Source of the DNA: Spiroplasma_E ixodetis_B
GTDB taxonomy: Bacteria; Bacillota_I; Bacilli_A; Mycoplasmatales; VBWQ01
Direction: 5' to 3'
DNA length: 64,000 bases
Assembly (NCBI RefSeq): GCF_040369795.1
Contig: NZ_AP028955.1
Location: forward strand, 1,054,001-1,118,000
Under the pieces are notes generated by a model. That model was not told where the DNA came from and searched no databases. It saw only the letters and a list, made by a program, of their open reading frames with translations. Within the stretch, counting starts at the first letter, position 1, and every line of letters starts with the position of its first letter. A program made the position numbers and the translations under genes. Positions 1-7,998 of the stretch are shown piece after piece.

Positions 1-383
1 TATTTAACTTTATTTTTAGTAATAATTTCTATTTTCTGCCTATTATTAGTGCTGTTTGCTTTAAAATATCATTTTCCATTCTTAATTGTTTTAATTCTTT
101 TCTTAATTTAATTAATTCATTTTCTTCAACAGAACGGTTATCTTTGGTTTTAAAACTGCCTGAATTAGTAAATTGCTTAATTCAATTATAATTAGCTGCT
201 CTTGTAACATTGTACTCTTTAGCAAGACAAGACACTGACTTACCAGTTTGATATAAAGCTACTATTTATTTTTTAAATTCATCTGAATATGAGTTAATAT
301 TGGCCATAATTATAATTCCTTTCTTTTAACTAATTTGTTCAATTGTCTACGTAATTAGTGTCCAATAAAGTGTAACCCATCCA
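1..383 (-). mobile_element. IS3-family element, 5' part (continues left of the window)
   Basis: This is the orfA end of the IS3-family element also seen at 7984-9204, 29089-30084, 35898-37117, 42389-42828 and 52661-57391. It ends at the shared outer end reading inward TGGATGGGTTACACTTTATT. orfA would run from the ATG at 305-307 to the TAG at 29-31. Here a CAA codon near residue 14 is TAA, so orfA is broken. The insertion cuts the lipoprotein gene at 384-486. Confidence 0.9.
29..307 (-). pseudogene. IS3-family orfA (HTH protein), nonsense mutation
   Basis: The gene encodes the helix-turn-helix subunit of an IS3-family transposase. Its start, its tail (LKQAALIIGRK) and the leucine-rich region match the intact orfA at 8850-9128. 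After SDEFKK the next codon is TAA instead of CAA, which truncates the protein to about 13 residues. It is an inactive copy. Confidence 0.8.
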
Positions 384-486
384 TTTCTTCGAAATCTTGA
401 TTATCACATGCAATAACTAAACTTGTGCTAACTGTAGTTAAAACAATTGCCGACATTAATCTTAATACCGATTTTATAATATTCAT
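384..486 (-). pseudogene. Lipoprotein N-terminus cut by IS3
   Basis: Reading minus from the ATG at 484-486 gives about 34 codons: a short basic start (MNIIKSVLRL), a hydrophobic stretch, and a lipobox-like end (SLVIAC) followed by DNQDFEE. This is a typical mollicute lipoprotein signal peptide with the lipidated Cys near residue 27. The frame then runs into the IS3 end at 383, so the body of the protein is missing. No good ribosome binding site precedes the ATG. Its original function cannot be told from the signal peptide alone. Confidence 0.65.
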
Positions 487-623
487 ATTTTTTTCATCAA
501 TCTTTAAATCTTTTTTACTATACCTATTATATATAATTTTTGTTATATTACATTAATTATTATTTTATTATGATTTGAGTGTTTACTTAAAATTTAATCT
601 GTATAATTAAATGAAAATTACCT

Positions 624-2594
624 TTATATTTGTAAAGTTTGTTTATTATTAATTGTTAAAAAAATATTATCATCTTCAATTAAATTTATGTTATTTTTAA
701 AATAATCAAAAGCATCAATAGCAACTTCATCGATATCATAATAATAATTTATAATGTTAAATCTATTTTTATTAGCATTTTTATCTTTTTTATTTAAAGG
801 TTTAATAAAAGAAGATTCTTTTCTTGATAATAAATCAATATTTTTTTCTAAAAATATTTTATCTTCTTCATTTATTTGAACTTTTGATTTAATTGCTAAA
901 GCATTTTCTTTTTTTAGTAACATACAAGCATGATTTCATGCCGAATTCCCTGAACTATCTTTATAATCAATATCAACCGGTCATTTTGTTACTAAATAAG
1001 TTACTAATTTTTGTCAATCATTTAATACTGCTATATGCAATAATGAATAATTTTCCTCTTCAAATTTTAGACTATTAATAAATTCTTTTTTAAAAAAAAG
1101 ATTTAGTTGTCCATCAATATTTTTGGTTTTTTTATTAATATAATCTTCATAATTTTGCAATATTTTAATAAATTTTCTTTCTATTTTTTTTGAATAAATT
1201 ATTTCTTTATTTTTAATAAAAATAATATTCATTTTATTTATCATTTTTTTAACATTTAATAAATTTTCTCTTTTTAAACTATTTACTTCAATAATTATCT
1301 TTTTTATCTGTCAATGATTATATTTGGTTGCAAATAATAAAGCAGTATTGCCATTTACATCTAAATCATCAATATTAGCATTATGTGCTAATAAAGTTTT
1401 AACTATATCCAAATGTCCATTTTTAGCAGTTCACATTAAAGCATTGCAACCTTTTTCGTTTATAAAATTAACATTTGCACTATTTATTAATAAAGTTTTA
1501 ACTATATCCAAATGTCCATTTTTAGCAGCAACAATTAAAGCGGTTTCTTTAATTATATTTTCATGATTAACATTAGCGCCATTTTTGATTAAAGTATTAA
1601 CTACTTCTAAATGACCTTTTTCAGCAGCTCACATTAAAGCACTCAAACCATCAATAGTTACATGATTAACATTAGCGCCATTTTTGATTAAAGTATTAAC
1701 TACTTCTAAATGACCTCTACCAGCTGCAGCAATTAAAGCAGTATAACCACAAATTTTTGTTATAGAATAAACATTTGCACCTTTATTTAATAACAAATTA
1801 ACTACTTCTAAATGACCATTCCTCGCAGCTCACATTAAAGGCGTATAACCATTTTCATTTATACAATTAACATTAGCTCCCAATTCTAATAAAGTTCTGA
1901 CTATTTCTAAATGACCATTCCTCGCAGCCCACATTAAAGGCGTATAACCAAACATATTTTTTCTATTAACATTAGGATAATTTGTTAATAAGGCATTAGC
2001 TATTTCTAAATAATTAGATTTAATCGCTGATATTAAAGCAGTATTACCATTTATAGAGACATGATTAATATTAGTGCCATTTGCTAGTAAATCATTAACT
2101 ATTTCTGTATATCCATTTTTAGCAGCCACTAACAAAGCAGTTTCGCCATATCGATTTTCATGATTAACATTAACATTAAGTGTTAATAAAGTTTTAACTA
2201 TTTCCAAATTTCCATTTTCAGTAATTAAAATTAAAGCAGTATTACCGAATTGATCCTCACAACTAACATTAGCATTATGTTCTAATAACAGATTAACTAT
2301 TTTTGTATATTTTTTTTTAGCAGCTAAGATTAAAGCGGTATTACCATTTACAGATATGTAATTAATATTAGCATTATGTTCTAATAAAACATTAACTATT
2401 TCTAGATAACCTTTTTCAGCCGCCCACATTAAAGGCGTATAACCAGTTCTATCAATATAATCAATATTAATATCATATTTTAATATTTTATTAACTGCAT
2501 CTAACTTTTTATTTTTAATAGCATCTATCATTTTTGCTTCTTTGTTATTAATATTTATATTTATTCCAAATATTTCTCTGACTCACTCAAACAT
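624..2594 (-). CDS. Ankyrin-repeat protein, 656 aa, possible host-interaction protein
   Basis: The frame is continuous from 2594 to the stop at 624-626 when TGA is Trp; several repeats contain TGA in the LMWAA motif. The start ATG at 2592-2594 follows AAAGGAAAAG. After about 30 residues (MFEWVREIFG...) come 11 full 33-residue ankyrin repeats (99-bp period, motif G-T-PLMWAA-GHLEIV-LLL-GANVN) to about residue 420. A degenerate repeat and a charged, Lys-rich C-terminal region of about 220 residues follow; the tail holds one more ankyrin-like stretch (DIDYKDSSGNSAWNHAC). There is no signal peptide or membrane segment. Ankyrin repeats bind proteins. In insect symbionts such proteins are often suspected host effectors, but that role is inference here. 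Neighbours are unrelated, so it is probably a single-gene unit. Confidence 0.9.
1340..2500 (-). repeat. Tandem 99-bp ankyrin-coding repeats
   Basis: About 11-12 direct repeats with a 99-bp period, inside the ankyrin gene. Adjacent units at 1561-1620 and 1660-1719 are nearly identical in DNA (both carry gattaacattagcgccattt). This suggests recent unit duplication and gives scope for repeat-number variation between strains. Confidence 0.85.
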
Positions 2595-2646
2595 ATTCTT
2601 TTCCTTTCATTGTTTTTAAAAAAGAATGTATTTAAAATATTATTCT

Positions 2647-3090
2647 TTAAAATTTACCTTCATTATATATTTTTTTCTCCATTTTACAATGTTTAATACC
2701 GGCGTCCAAAAATATTTCAGAACAAACTTTATAACCCAAATTTTTATAAAAATTTAGTGCTTGAATTTTGGCATGAAGAGATATAACTTTAAATTGATTT
2801 TTAATTGCAACTTTTTCCATAAATTCCATTAATTTTTTACCAATACCCAATTTACGATATTCTTTCAATATACACACTCTTTCAATCTTTACAATATCTT
2901 CGACTTTTCGCATTCTACTAGTACCTATTCGTTTATTATTATCATCAAAAAATAAAAAGTGAATCGATACATATTCAAATTGATCAATTTCTTCTTCAAA
3001 AGGAACCTTTTGCTCATTAACAAAAACTTTTTTTCTAATAAAAAATGCTTGTTCTAAAATTTCAATATTATTAACTATTTCAATTTTCAT
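2647..3090 (-). CDS. GNAT-family N-acetyltransferase, 147 aa
   Basis: The start follows a strong ribosome site (AAGGAG, 6 nt before the ATG). The protein has the GNAT layout: N-terminal IRKKVFVNEQKVPFEEE, a central strand with IGTSRMRKV, the acetyl-CoA loop motif EYRKLGIGKKLMEFME (Q/R-x-x-G-x-G/A type) around residues 98-113, and the C-terminal ALNFYKNLGY motif. Family knowledge says it moves an acetyl group from acetyl-CoA to an amine; the start resembles the ElaA/YjcF subgroup. The substrate is not predictable. It is monocistronic, facing away from the plus-strand gene at 3245. Confidence 0.85.
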   Translation of the reverse strand: MKIEIVNNIEILEQAFFIRKKVFVNEQKVPFEEEIDQFEYVSIHFLFFDDNNKRIGTSRMRKVEDIVKIERVCILKEYRKLGIGKKLMEFMEKVAIKNQFKVISLHAKIQALNFYKNLGYKVCSEIFLDAGIKHCKMEKKIYNEGKF

Positions 3091-3190
3091 GTTTTCTCCT
3101 TAAATATAAATAATATTTTAAATTAATTATATAATTAAATTTAACAATTAGTAAATTTTACCAATTAATAAGCGAATTTTTAATTAGTGC

Positions 3191-3196
3191 TATAAT
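3191..3196 (+). promoter_or_regulatory. Extended -10 promoter (TGC-TATAAT)
   Basis: TATAAT preceded by TG at the extended -10 position lies about 49 nt upstream of the TTG start at 3245. It probably drives the 3245-4414 membrane protein genes. I see no clear -35. Confidence 0.5.
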
Positions 3197-3244
3197 TTAA
3201 GTAAGCGATTTTAAAAAATATTTTTTTGGGGGAGGAAATAAATT

Positions 3245-3508
3245 TTGGAAGTACAAAAAAATCAATTTAAAAAATTACGACCGCATAATTTTTGGGGAGG
3301 ACAATTTTTTTTATTATTTTTTTGAATAATATTTATTACATTACTAATTACTGCATTAGTCTTATTTTTAAATGAAAGAACAAGAATTGATAAACAAAAT
3401 AATGTTAAAGAAATACTAGAACAAATTGCTAACGCAAAACAAGAAAGTGACAAAACTCCTTTCTATAAAAAATTAATGGCTATTTATTATCCATTAATTG
3501 ATTTTTAA
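3245..3508 (+). CDS. Small single-span membrane protein, 87 aa, unknown
   Basis: A TTG start sits 9 nt after GGGGGAGGAA, a very strong ribosome site; no ATG is available nearby. Reading TGA as Trp gives a basic N-terminus, one long hydrophobic segment (FFLLFFWIIFITLLITALVL, about residues 26-45) and a charged, partly helical C-terminus containing KEILEQIANAKQESDK. The next gene starts 3 nt after its stop, so the two probably form an operon. I do not recognise a family. It may be a membrane partner of the following protein. Confidence 0.6.
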
Positions 3509-3511
3509 TTA

Positions 3512-4414
3512 ATGTCATTTATTTTTACTCAACATGATGATGCGCCAATAAGTGACTGAGGAAGTGCATGAACACAACGTTTAAATAGCATTAATACCGC
3601 TTATTCATATATCTTTATTACAATTTTAATCGCTTTAATTGCTTTACTTTTTTATATTATTATCATCATGAAACTTTATCGTCGTCGAGCATTTCAAAGA
3701 AAATATGGTTTAACAACTCAATTTGCAAATGATTATCCAATTTATGATATTAAAATGTATCTAGGTTTTACAGTTAATTTAGCTATTGTTTTTAGTTTTT
3801 AAATTTTATAACAACTATCATCGTATTAATTTATGGTATTAACTTCTTATTTCTTTTGATATATTTTAAAAATTAAAACAGAAATATTAATTATGCATAA
3901 ATGATGAAAAACACCAAACTTTGCTTTATTTTTATCTGTTATTTTATTCCAAAATGGTTATACTTTATTAAAATCAATATTTGCTCAAAAGTTTAATGTT
4001 AACTTAGACTTAATTTTATCAATTATTTTACCAATTGGAACAATTACCATCTTTATTACCTTATTAATCAAAAATATGCTTAATTCACAAGTTACAGCAG
4101 TAAAAAATGCTATTAAAACAATTGGCGCTAAAATTGGTGCTTTTCAAATTTTCTATTATACACAAAAAGAAAAATCTTTAGAAGACTACATGTTTGTTGG
4201 TCAGTTGCCAACACTTGTTCGTATACCATTACAAAATAATAGCATTAACACCAAACAAGCAGTAACGCTAATGGAAACTATTGATGAAACAATAATATTT
4301 TTTAAAAACCACTTTCATAAACCAAAAGAATTAAACTATATGCTTTTTCACTTATTTAATAGAATAACTGATATTGAAGAAATTGAAGAAATAAAAAAAA
4401 TATTCTTAAAATAG
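3512..4414 (+). pseudogene. Membrane protein with two compensating frameshifts
   Basis: The ATG at 3512 opens a frame with two TGA-Trp codons and a transmembrane segment (YIFITILIALIALLFYIIII), which stops at 3800-3802 (AGT TTT TAA). The next 70 nt code for a second good membrane segment only in the -1 frame (FLNFITTIIVLIYGINFLFL). The original frame resumes near 3860 with ILKIKTEILIMHKWWKTPNF and stays open to the TAG at 4412-4414. One base lost in the T run at 3796-3800 and one gained in the A-rich run near 3866-3875 would explain this. Restored, it is an approximately 300-residue protein with about four membrane spans and a soluble tail. The family is unknown. Either a true double mutation or sequencing error in homopolymers is possible. 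Confidence 0.6.
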
Positions 4415-4488
4415 AAAAAAATAATTAATCAAAATTTCACAAAAAAGTTTTAAAAATAGTTAATACCATAGAAAATAATAAAATTTGT

Positions 4489-4494
4489 TATAAT
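4489..4494 (+). promoter_or_regulatory. -10 box TATAAT upstream of zinc-ribbon gene
   Basis: TTGTTATAATTG lies 42 nt before the ATG at 4536, with TG at the extended position. No strong -35 is visible. Confidence 0.45.
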
Positions 4495-4535
4495 TGAGTA
4501 GAGTAATTATGATATGAGGAAAGGAAGTTATATAC

Positions 4536-4676
4536 ATGTGACCATTTAAAAAAAGGGATAAAACCGGAGAAGCAAAAGATCAAAAAAAATGTGATGGTTG
4601 TGGGAAAATGAAAAGTTCATCTGAATGTAATAAAGCAGCAGACGGTAAATGTTTGTGTAAAGATTGTGCTAAATAA
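4536..4676 (+). CDS. Small zinc-ribbon protein, 46 aa
   Basis: The ATG follows AGGAAAGGAAG. The second codon is TGA (Trp): MWPFKKRDKTGEAKDQ, then two CxxC knuckles, CDGCGKM (residues 19-25) and CLCKDC (about 39-44). Four Cys in two CxxC pairs fit a structural zinc site in a very small protein. It was missed by standard-code ORF calling because of the TGA. A paralogue follows at 4738-6058. The role is unknown. The strong hairpin at 4676-4721 ends the transcript. Confidence 0.65.
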
Positions 4677-4721
4677 ATATATTAAATAAGTGTGTCATTA
4701 ACACACTTATTTAATATATTT
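4676..4721 (+). terminator. Strong hairpin terminator
   Basis: A near-perfect stem of about 20 bp (TATATTAAATAAGTGTGT and its reverse complement) with a 5-nt loop (CATTA) lies directly after the zinc-ribbon stop. The arm ends AATATATTT. Confidence 0.75.
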
Positions 4722-4752
4722 AGAAAGGAAGGATATAATGAAATGATTCAAT

Positions 4753-5905
4753 AGACATATTCCGTAAATAAATTTTTTAAAAGTCAATTAATAATTTAAA
4801 ATTTATTTTATAATTTCTTTATTAATAAATTAATAAGGTGTTGATAAAAATGAATTTTGAAAATTTAAAAAAATTAAAAAATGAACAATTTTATAGATAT
4901 TTTGGTATAAAACTTTTTCATTTTGATGAAATGTTAACAAAATTAATTGAAATAGAAAATTTAAAAAAAACTAAAGGTAGAAAATATAAACTTTCAGTTG
5001 AAGAAAGATTGATGATGAATTTAGTATACTGAAAAGAATATTATACTTGTTTCCAAATTAGTATTAAATATAAAATGAGTGCATCAAGTTGTTTTCCAAA
5101 TATTACTTGAGTAGAAAATAAACTTAGTGATGACAAAGATTATCAGTTTTTAAAAACAAAATATAAATCAAAAATTGAGAAAAAACAAGAAGATTTAAAT
5201 GAATTTCAATTTTATTTAATTGATTCAACTGAAATTGAAATTGAAAGACCAACTAAAAAAAACTACAGTTAGAATATTTTTCTGTTAAAAGTTGAATGTT
5301 TTCTATAAAATTTGAAATTATATATGACTTTTTTAATAAAAAAATTGTTGATATTTTTGCTGATAATGGAAAAGTACATGATTTTCAAATATTAAAAAAT
5401 TCAAATCTTGAATTTTCAGAAAAAACAATAATTATTGGTGATTTGGGATATCAAGGAATACAAAATATTTATAAAAATACTATATTACCAATTAAAAAAA
5501 CTAAAAATAAAAAATTAACTAAACAAGAAAAAATCTACAATAAAATTATTTCAAAAATTAGAATTAAAGTTGAACATGTTTTTGCTTGATTAAAAAGATT
5601 CAAAATTTTAATAAATAAATGTAGAAAAAGTATATTTAGACTTATGTACTTAAGATTTAACTTACTTTGTGAAATTTTTAATAAAACAAAACAATTAAAA
5701 TAAAAAAATATTTTTAATATTTTTTTAAAAATTTAAATTTTTATCAAGTTAATATAAAAATAATATTAACAATTTTTGTGTTTGAAATATAAATTTATTT
5801 TTAAAGTTTTTTTTTTAAAAATATTAACTTCTATAATTATTAACACTAAAAAATTTATAAATATTATTATTGACAATTGATTAAATTTATTTACGGAATA
5901 TGTCT
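4753..5905 (+). mobile_element. IS5-family element, copy 1, most complete
   Basis: It has perfect 19-bp ends (AGACATATTCCGTAAATAA and its complement) and an AAT duplication on both sides. It encodes orfA (4850-5272) and orfB (to 5703), joined by an A8 run. Length 1153 bp. About 200 bp of AT-rich non-coding DNA precedes the right end. Confidence 0.9.
4850..5703 (+). CDS. IS5-family transposase, orfA/orfB with predicted -1 frameshift
   Basis: orfA (4850-5272) carries an HTH region (KYKLSVEERLMMNLVYWKEY, with TGA as Trp) and the first catalytic Asp in FYLIDSTEIEIERP. It ends at the TAG at 5270. A run of eight A at 5255-5262 (ACT AAA AAA AAC) allows a -1 slip, after which the frame reads KKKLQLEYFSVKSWMFSIKF and continues through DLGYQG (second Asp) and RIKVEHVFAWLKRFK (Glu) to 5703. 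This layout is known for some IS5-family groups. Other copies have YFSGKSW where this one has YFSVKSW, so activity is uncertain. A GTG at 4838 is a weaker alternative start. Confidence 0.7.
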
Positions 5906-6065
5906 AATAAAAAAAACAAAAAAACTGATGATTAATCTTTAACAAAAACCGTAAAATGTTTTGATTGCGGAATGATGTTTGAACCTTTTGACATTCTTGA
6001 TACAAAAGAAGGGAAATCTTTATGTAAAAAATGTTTCATTAAAGAAGAAGAAAAATAAATTAATG

Positions 6066-6090
6066 ATGTGTTTAGCAAAACACATTTTTT
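6066..6090 (+). terminator. Hairpin terminator
   Basis: ATGTGTTT-AGCA-AAACACAT followed by a T run lies just after the stop of the disrupted zinc-ribbon gene. Confidence 0.65.
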
Positions 6091-6133
6091 ATTATTTAAA
6101 ATAAAATAAATAACTATTTTCACAATATTTTAT

Positions 6134-6139
6134 TATAAT
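6134..6139 (+). promoter_or_regulatory. -10 box for the SemiSWEET genes
   Basis: TATAAT in TTATTATAATTAC lies 36 nt before the ATG at 6176. The AAGGAG ribosome site is at about 6165. Confidence 0.45.
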
Positions 6140-6175
6140 TACTATGATAAATTAAATTAATTAAAAGGAGAAAAA

Positions 6176-6466
6176 ATGAACATTTTTATAGAAATATTGG
6201 GGTATCTTGCAGCTATTTGTATTCCTTTGGCATTCTTACCACAAACTATTAAACTAATAAAAACAAGAAATACTTCAGGTCTTTCTATTTTTTCATATAG
6301 TATCTATCAACTGGGAGGTCTTACTTTTTTAATATTTGGCATACTTCATAATGATATTCCCATGATTACTTGTCAAACTATTACTGCTATACTAAATTTC
6401 ATAATAATTGGGATTATTGTTAACAATTTAATTAAACAAAAAAATAAGGAGGAAAAAAATGTCTAA
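6176..6466 (+). CDS. SemiSWEET/PQ-loop membrane protein 1, 96 aa
   Basis: A ribosome site (AAAGGAG) lies 6 nt before the ATG. The protein has three predicted membrane helices (about 5-22, 43-60, 66-84) and the PQ-loop signature PLAFLPQTIKLIKTRNTSGL at residues 18-37. Its size and three-helix layout fit bacterial SemiSWEETs, which work as dimers and move sugars down a gradient; the sugar is not predictable. The second copy starts inside its last codons (8-nt overlap), so translation is likely coupled. Two different copies side by side could form a heterodimer. Confidence 0.85.
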   Translation: MNIFIEILGYLAAICIPLAFLPQTIKLIKTRNTSGLSIFSYSIYQLGGLTFLIFGILHNDIPMITCQTITAILNFIIIGIIVNNLIKQKNKEEKNV

Positions 6467-6764
6467 TATTGCAATTGATATTATTGGATATATAGGTGCT
6501 TTTTTTATTTCAGTTGCCTTTTTACCACAAACTATTAAACTAATTAAAACTAAAAACACAAAAGGTTTATCATTAATTTCTTATAGCATATATCAAATAG
6601 GATTAACTTCATTCATAATTTATGCTAGTTTAATTAAAAACATTCCCTTACTAGCAGCAAATGCCTTTGGCACAGTTATTAATATCATATTATTAACATT
6701 AATAATTTATAATTTATATTATAATAATAAAGATAAAAATAACAATTTAACTTCCAAAAAATAA
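6459..6764 (+). CDS. SemiSWEET/PQ-loop membrane protein 2, 101 aa
   Basis: The ATG at 6459 lies 6 nt after AAGGAGGAAA, a near-ideal ribosome site inside the end of the first gene. It has the same fold as its neighbour: three helices, with SVAFLPQTIKLIKTKNTKGL in the PQ loop (residues 18-37) and SLISYSIYQIG. The two are clearly related by tandem duplication but have diverged in helices 2 and 3. The C-terminus is Lys/Asn rich and cytosolic. It probably has the same role in sugar transport as its neighbour. Confidence 0.85.
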   Translation: MSNIAIDIIGYIGAFFISVAFLPQTIKLIKTKNTKGLSLISYSIYQIGLTSFIIYASLIKNIPLLAANAFGTVINIILLTLIIYNLYYNNKDKNNNLTSKK

Positions 6765-6806
6765 AATTTTTATTAACATAATACTTGCACAAGAATGGAG
6801 AAAAAA

Positions 6807-7538
6807 ATGGAACATATTAATCTATTAGGAACTTTTATTTTTATTATCATTGGTTATTTAATTGGCTCAATCTCGCCTTCAATTATTATTAGTAAAATAA
6901 AATTTAAAACCGATGTTAGAGATTATTACTCTAAAAATGCTGGTGCTACTAATTCAACACGAGTTATGGGTGGTAAATGAGGAGCTATTATTTTAATTAT
7001 TGATGGTTTTAAGCCCGCTATTCCTATTTTAATTGCATACGGTTTAACCTTTGTCAATATTACTAATCCTAATTATGAAGCAATGTTTAAACAAGCATAT
7101 ATTTATCCAACTGGTCTTGCTGCAATTATTGGTCACTGTTGACCACTATTTTATGGTTTTCGTGGTGGTAAAGGAGCTGCATCTTCATTAGGAGTACTAT
7201 TAATGATTAATCCTATTTATTGCGTTATCACAATTGCTAGTTGATGATTTATTTTATATTTAAGTAGAATGTCATCTTTATCTTCAATGTTAATGATGAT
7301 ACTTGCTTTTATCTTATCATGAATACCGAATATGCCACTGCATGCTTTTCTTTCCCAACAAGACACTCAATACTATATTGTTAATATAACTATGGCTCTA
7401 ATTTGAATATTAATTATTATTCGTCATTGAGATAATTGTAAAAGAATTCTTAATCATACTGAACGTAAAGTGACTATTTTTGATAAAAAAAATAAAAAAT
7501 CATCTCTTTATACAAAATGAATAAAAATATTTTTTTAA
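6807..7538 (+). CDS. plsY: Glycerol-3-phosphate acyltransferase PlsY, 243 aa
   Basis: PlsY is a membrane enzyme that moves an acyl group from acyl phosphate to glycerol-3-phosphate, the step after PlsX (25890-24868 here). Seen in the sequence: the motif GSISPSIIISK (residues 18-28), AGATNSTRVMGGKWG and GHCWPLFYGFRGGKGAASS, the three conserved loops of the family, plus five or more hydrophobic segments. Many Trp are TGA. I chose the ATG at 6807 because GGAG lies 6 nt before it; an in-frame ATG at 6795 overlaps that site. The C-terminal tail after residue 210 is basic and slightly longer than usual. Confidence 0.92.
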
Positions 7539-7545
7539 AAAATGC

Positions 7546-7662
7546 TTGTTTTATGTTTAAAATTAATGTACTATTATAACCGTGTTGACTTAACATTGTT
7601 AATATTCTCTCCGATATTAGCTTTGCTTAAGCCGAATTATATTTAAAGGAGATTTGTAAAAT
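7546..7662 (+). promoter_or_regulatory. rpsO promoter and leader
   Basis: TTGTTT at 7546-7551 and TACTAT at 7569-7574 (17-bp spacer) look like a promoter. They are followed by a leader of about 80 nt with a small hairpin (TTAAC-ATT-GTTAA) and a ribosome site AAAGGAG before rpsO. Leader control by S15 is known in other bacteria; it is only a possibility here. Confidence 0.4.
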
Positions 7663-7929
7663 ATGGAACAAATTAAACAAGATGAATTAATTAAAAAATT
7701 TCGCTTAAATGCCAAAGATACTGGTTCTTCTGCAGTTCAAATTATTAATTTAACAAAAAGAATTTTAGAATTAACAGCCCATCTACAAGTACAAAAAAAA
7801 GATATTACTGCAAAACGAAGTTTGTTAAAAATGGTATCAAGCAGAAAACGTTTCTTAAAATACTTTAAAAAACAAGATGTTGCTACATACAATAAATTAT
7901 TAACAGCACTATCACTAAAAGATAACTAA
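7663..7929 (+). CDS. rpsO: 30S ribosomal protein S15, 88 aa
   Basis: It is a full-length S15: the N-terminal helix, the conserved DTGSSAVQIINLTKRILELT (residues 20-39) that binds 16S rRNA, the basic SSRKRFLKYFKK segment and a normal total length. Family proteins usually have HL..H..HKKD where this one has HLQVQKKD, a minor change. It stands alone, in its own transcription unit, with a long leader upstream and a terminator-like hairpin downstream. Confidence 0.97.
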   Translation: MEQIKQDELIKKFRLNAKDTGSSAVQIINLTKRILELTAHLQVQKKDITAKRSLLKMVSSRKRFLKYFKKQDVATYNKLLTALSLKDN

Positions 7930-7939
7930 TATTAAATCA

Positions 7940-7968
7940 GTATTTACTTATTAATACTCATTTTTTTA
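7940..7968 (+). terminator. Probable rpsO terminator
   Basis: AGTATT-TACTTATT-AATACT is followed by CATTTTTTTAT. It has a short stem with a T tract. Confidence 0.5.
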
Positions 7969-7998
7969 TATACATCTAAATAATGGAATGGCAACCTT

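Larger units (their letters stand above)
4738..6058 (+). pseudogene. Second small zinc-ribbon gene, split by IS5
   Basis: The five codons at 4738-4752 (ATG AAA TGA TTC AAT, MKWFN) are followed by an IS5-family element at 4753-5905. Its AAT target duplication at 5906-5908 leads into KKNKKTDD, a TAA stop, then SLTKTVKCFDCGMMFEPFDI and LDTKEGKSLCKKCFIKEEEK to a TAA at 6056-6058. It is a paralogue of the gene at 4536: same MxWF start and two CxxC pairs (CFDC, CKKC). Besides the insertion, the codon after TDD is a stop, so it is doubly inactivated. The start has its own ribosome site (GAAAGGAAGG). Confidence 0.7.

Noticed and set aside
893..1566. Plus-strand frames at 893-1078 and 1324-1566
   Set aside because: They are antisense shadows of the ankyrin gene; the second simply mirrors the 99-bp repeat.
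1340..2500. Possible CRISPR array because of regular 99-bp units
   Set aside because: The repeats are coding, degenerate at the DNA level and encode the ankyrin consensus; there are no short repeats with unique spacers and no cas genes.
3262..3453. Minus-strand frame of 63 codons
   Set aside because: Shadow of the small membrane protein gene at 3245, which has the strong ribosome site.
7583..7660. Riboswitch upstream of rpsO
   Set aside because: Only a small hairpin can be seen; no known riboswitch core is recognisable. A leader was reported at low confidence instead.
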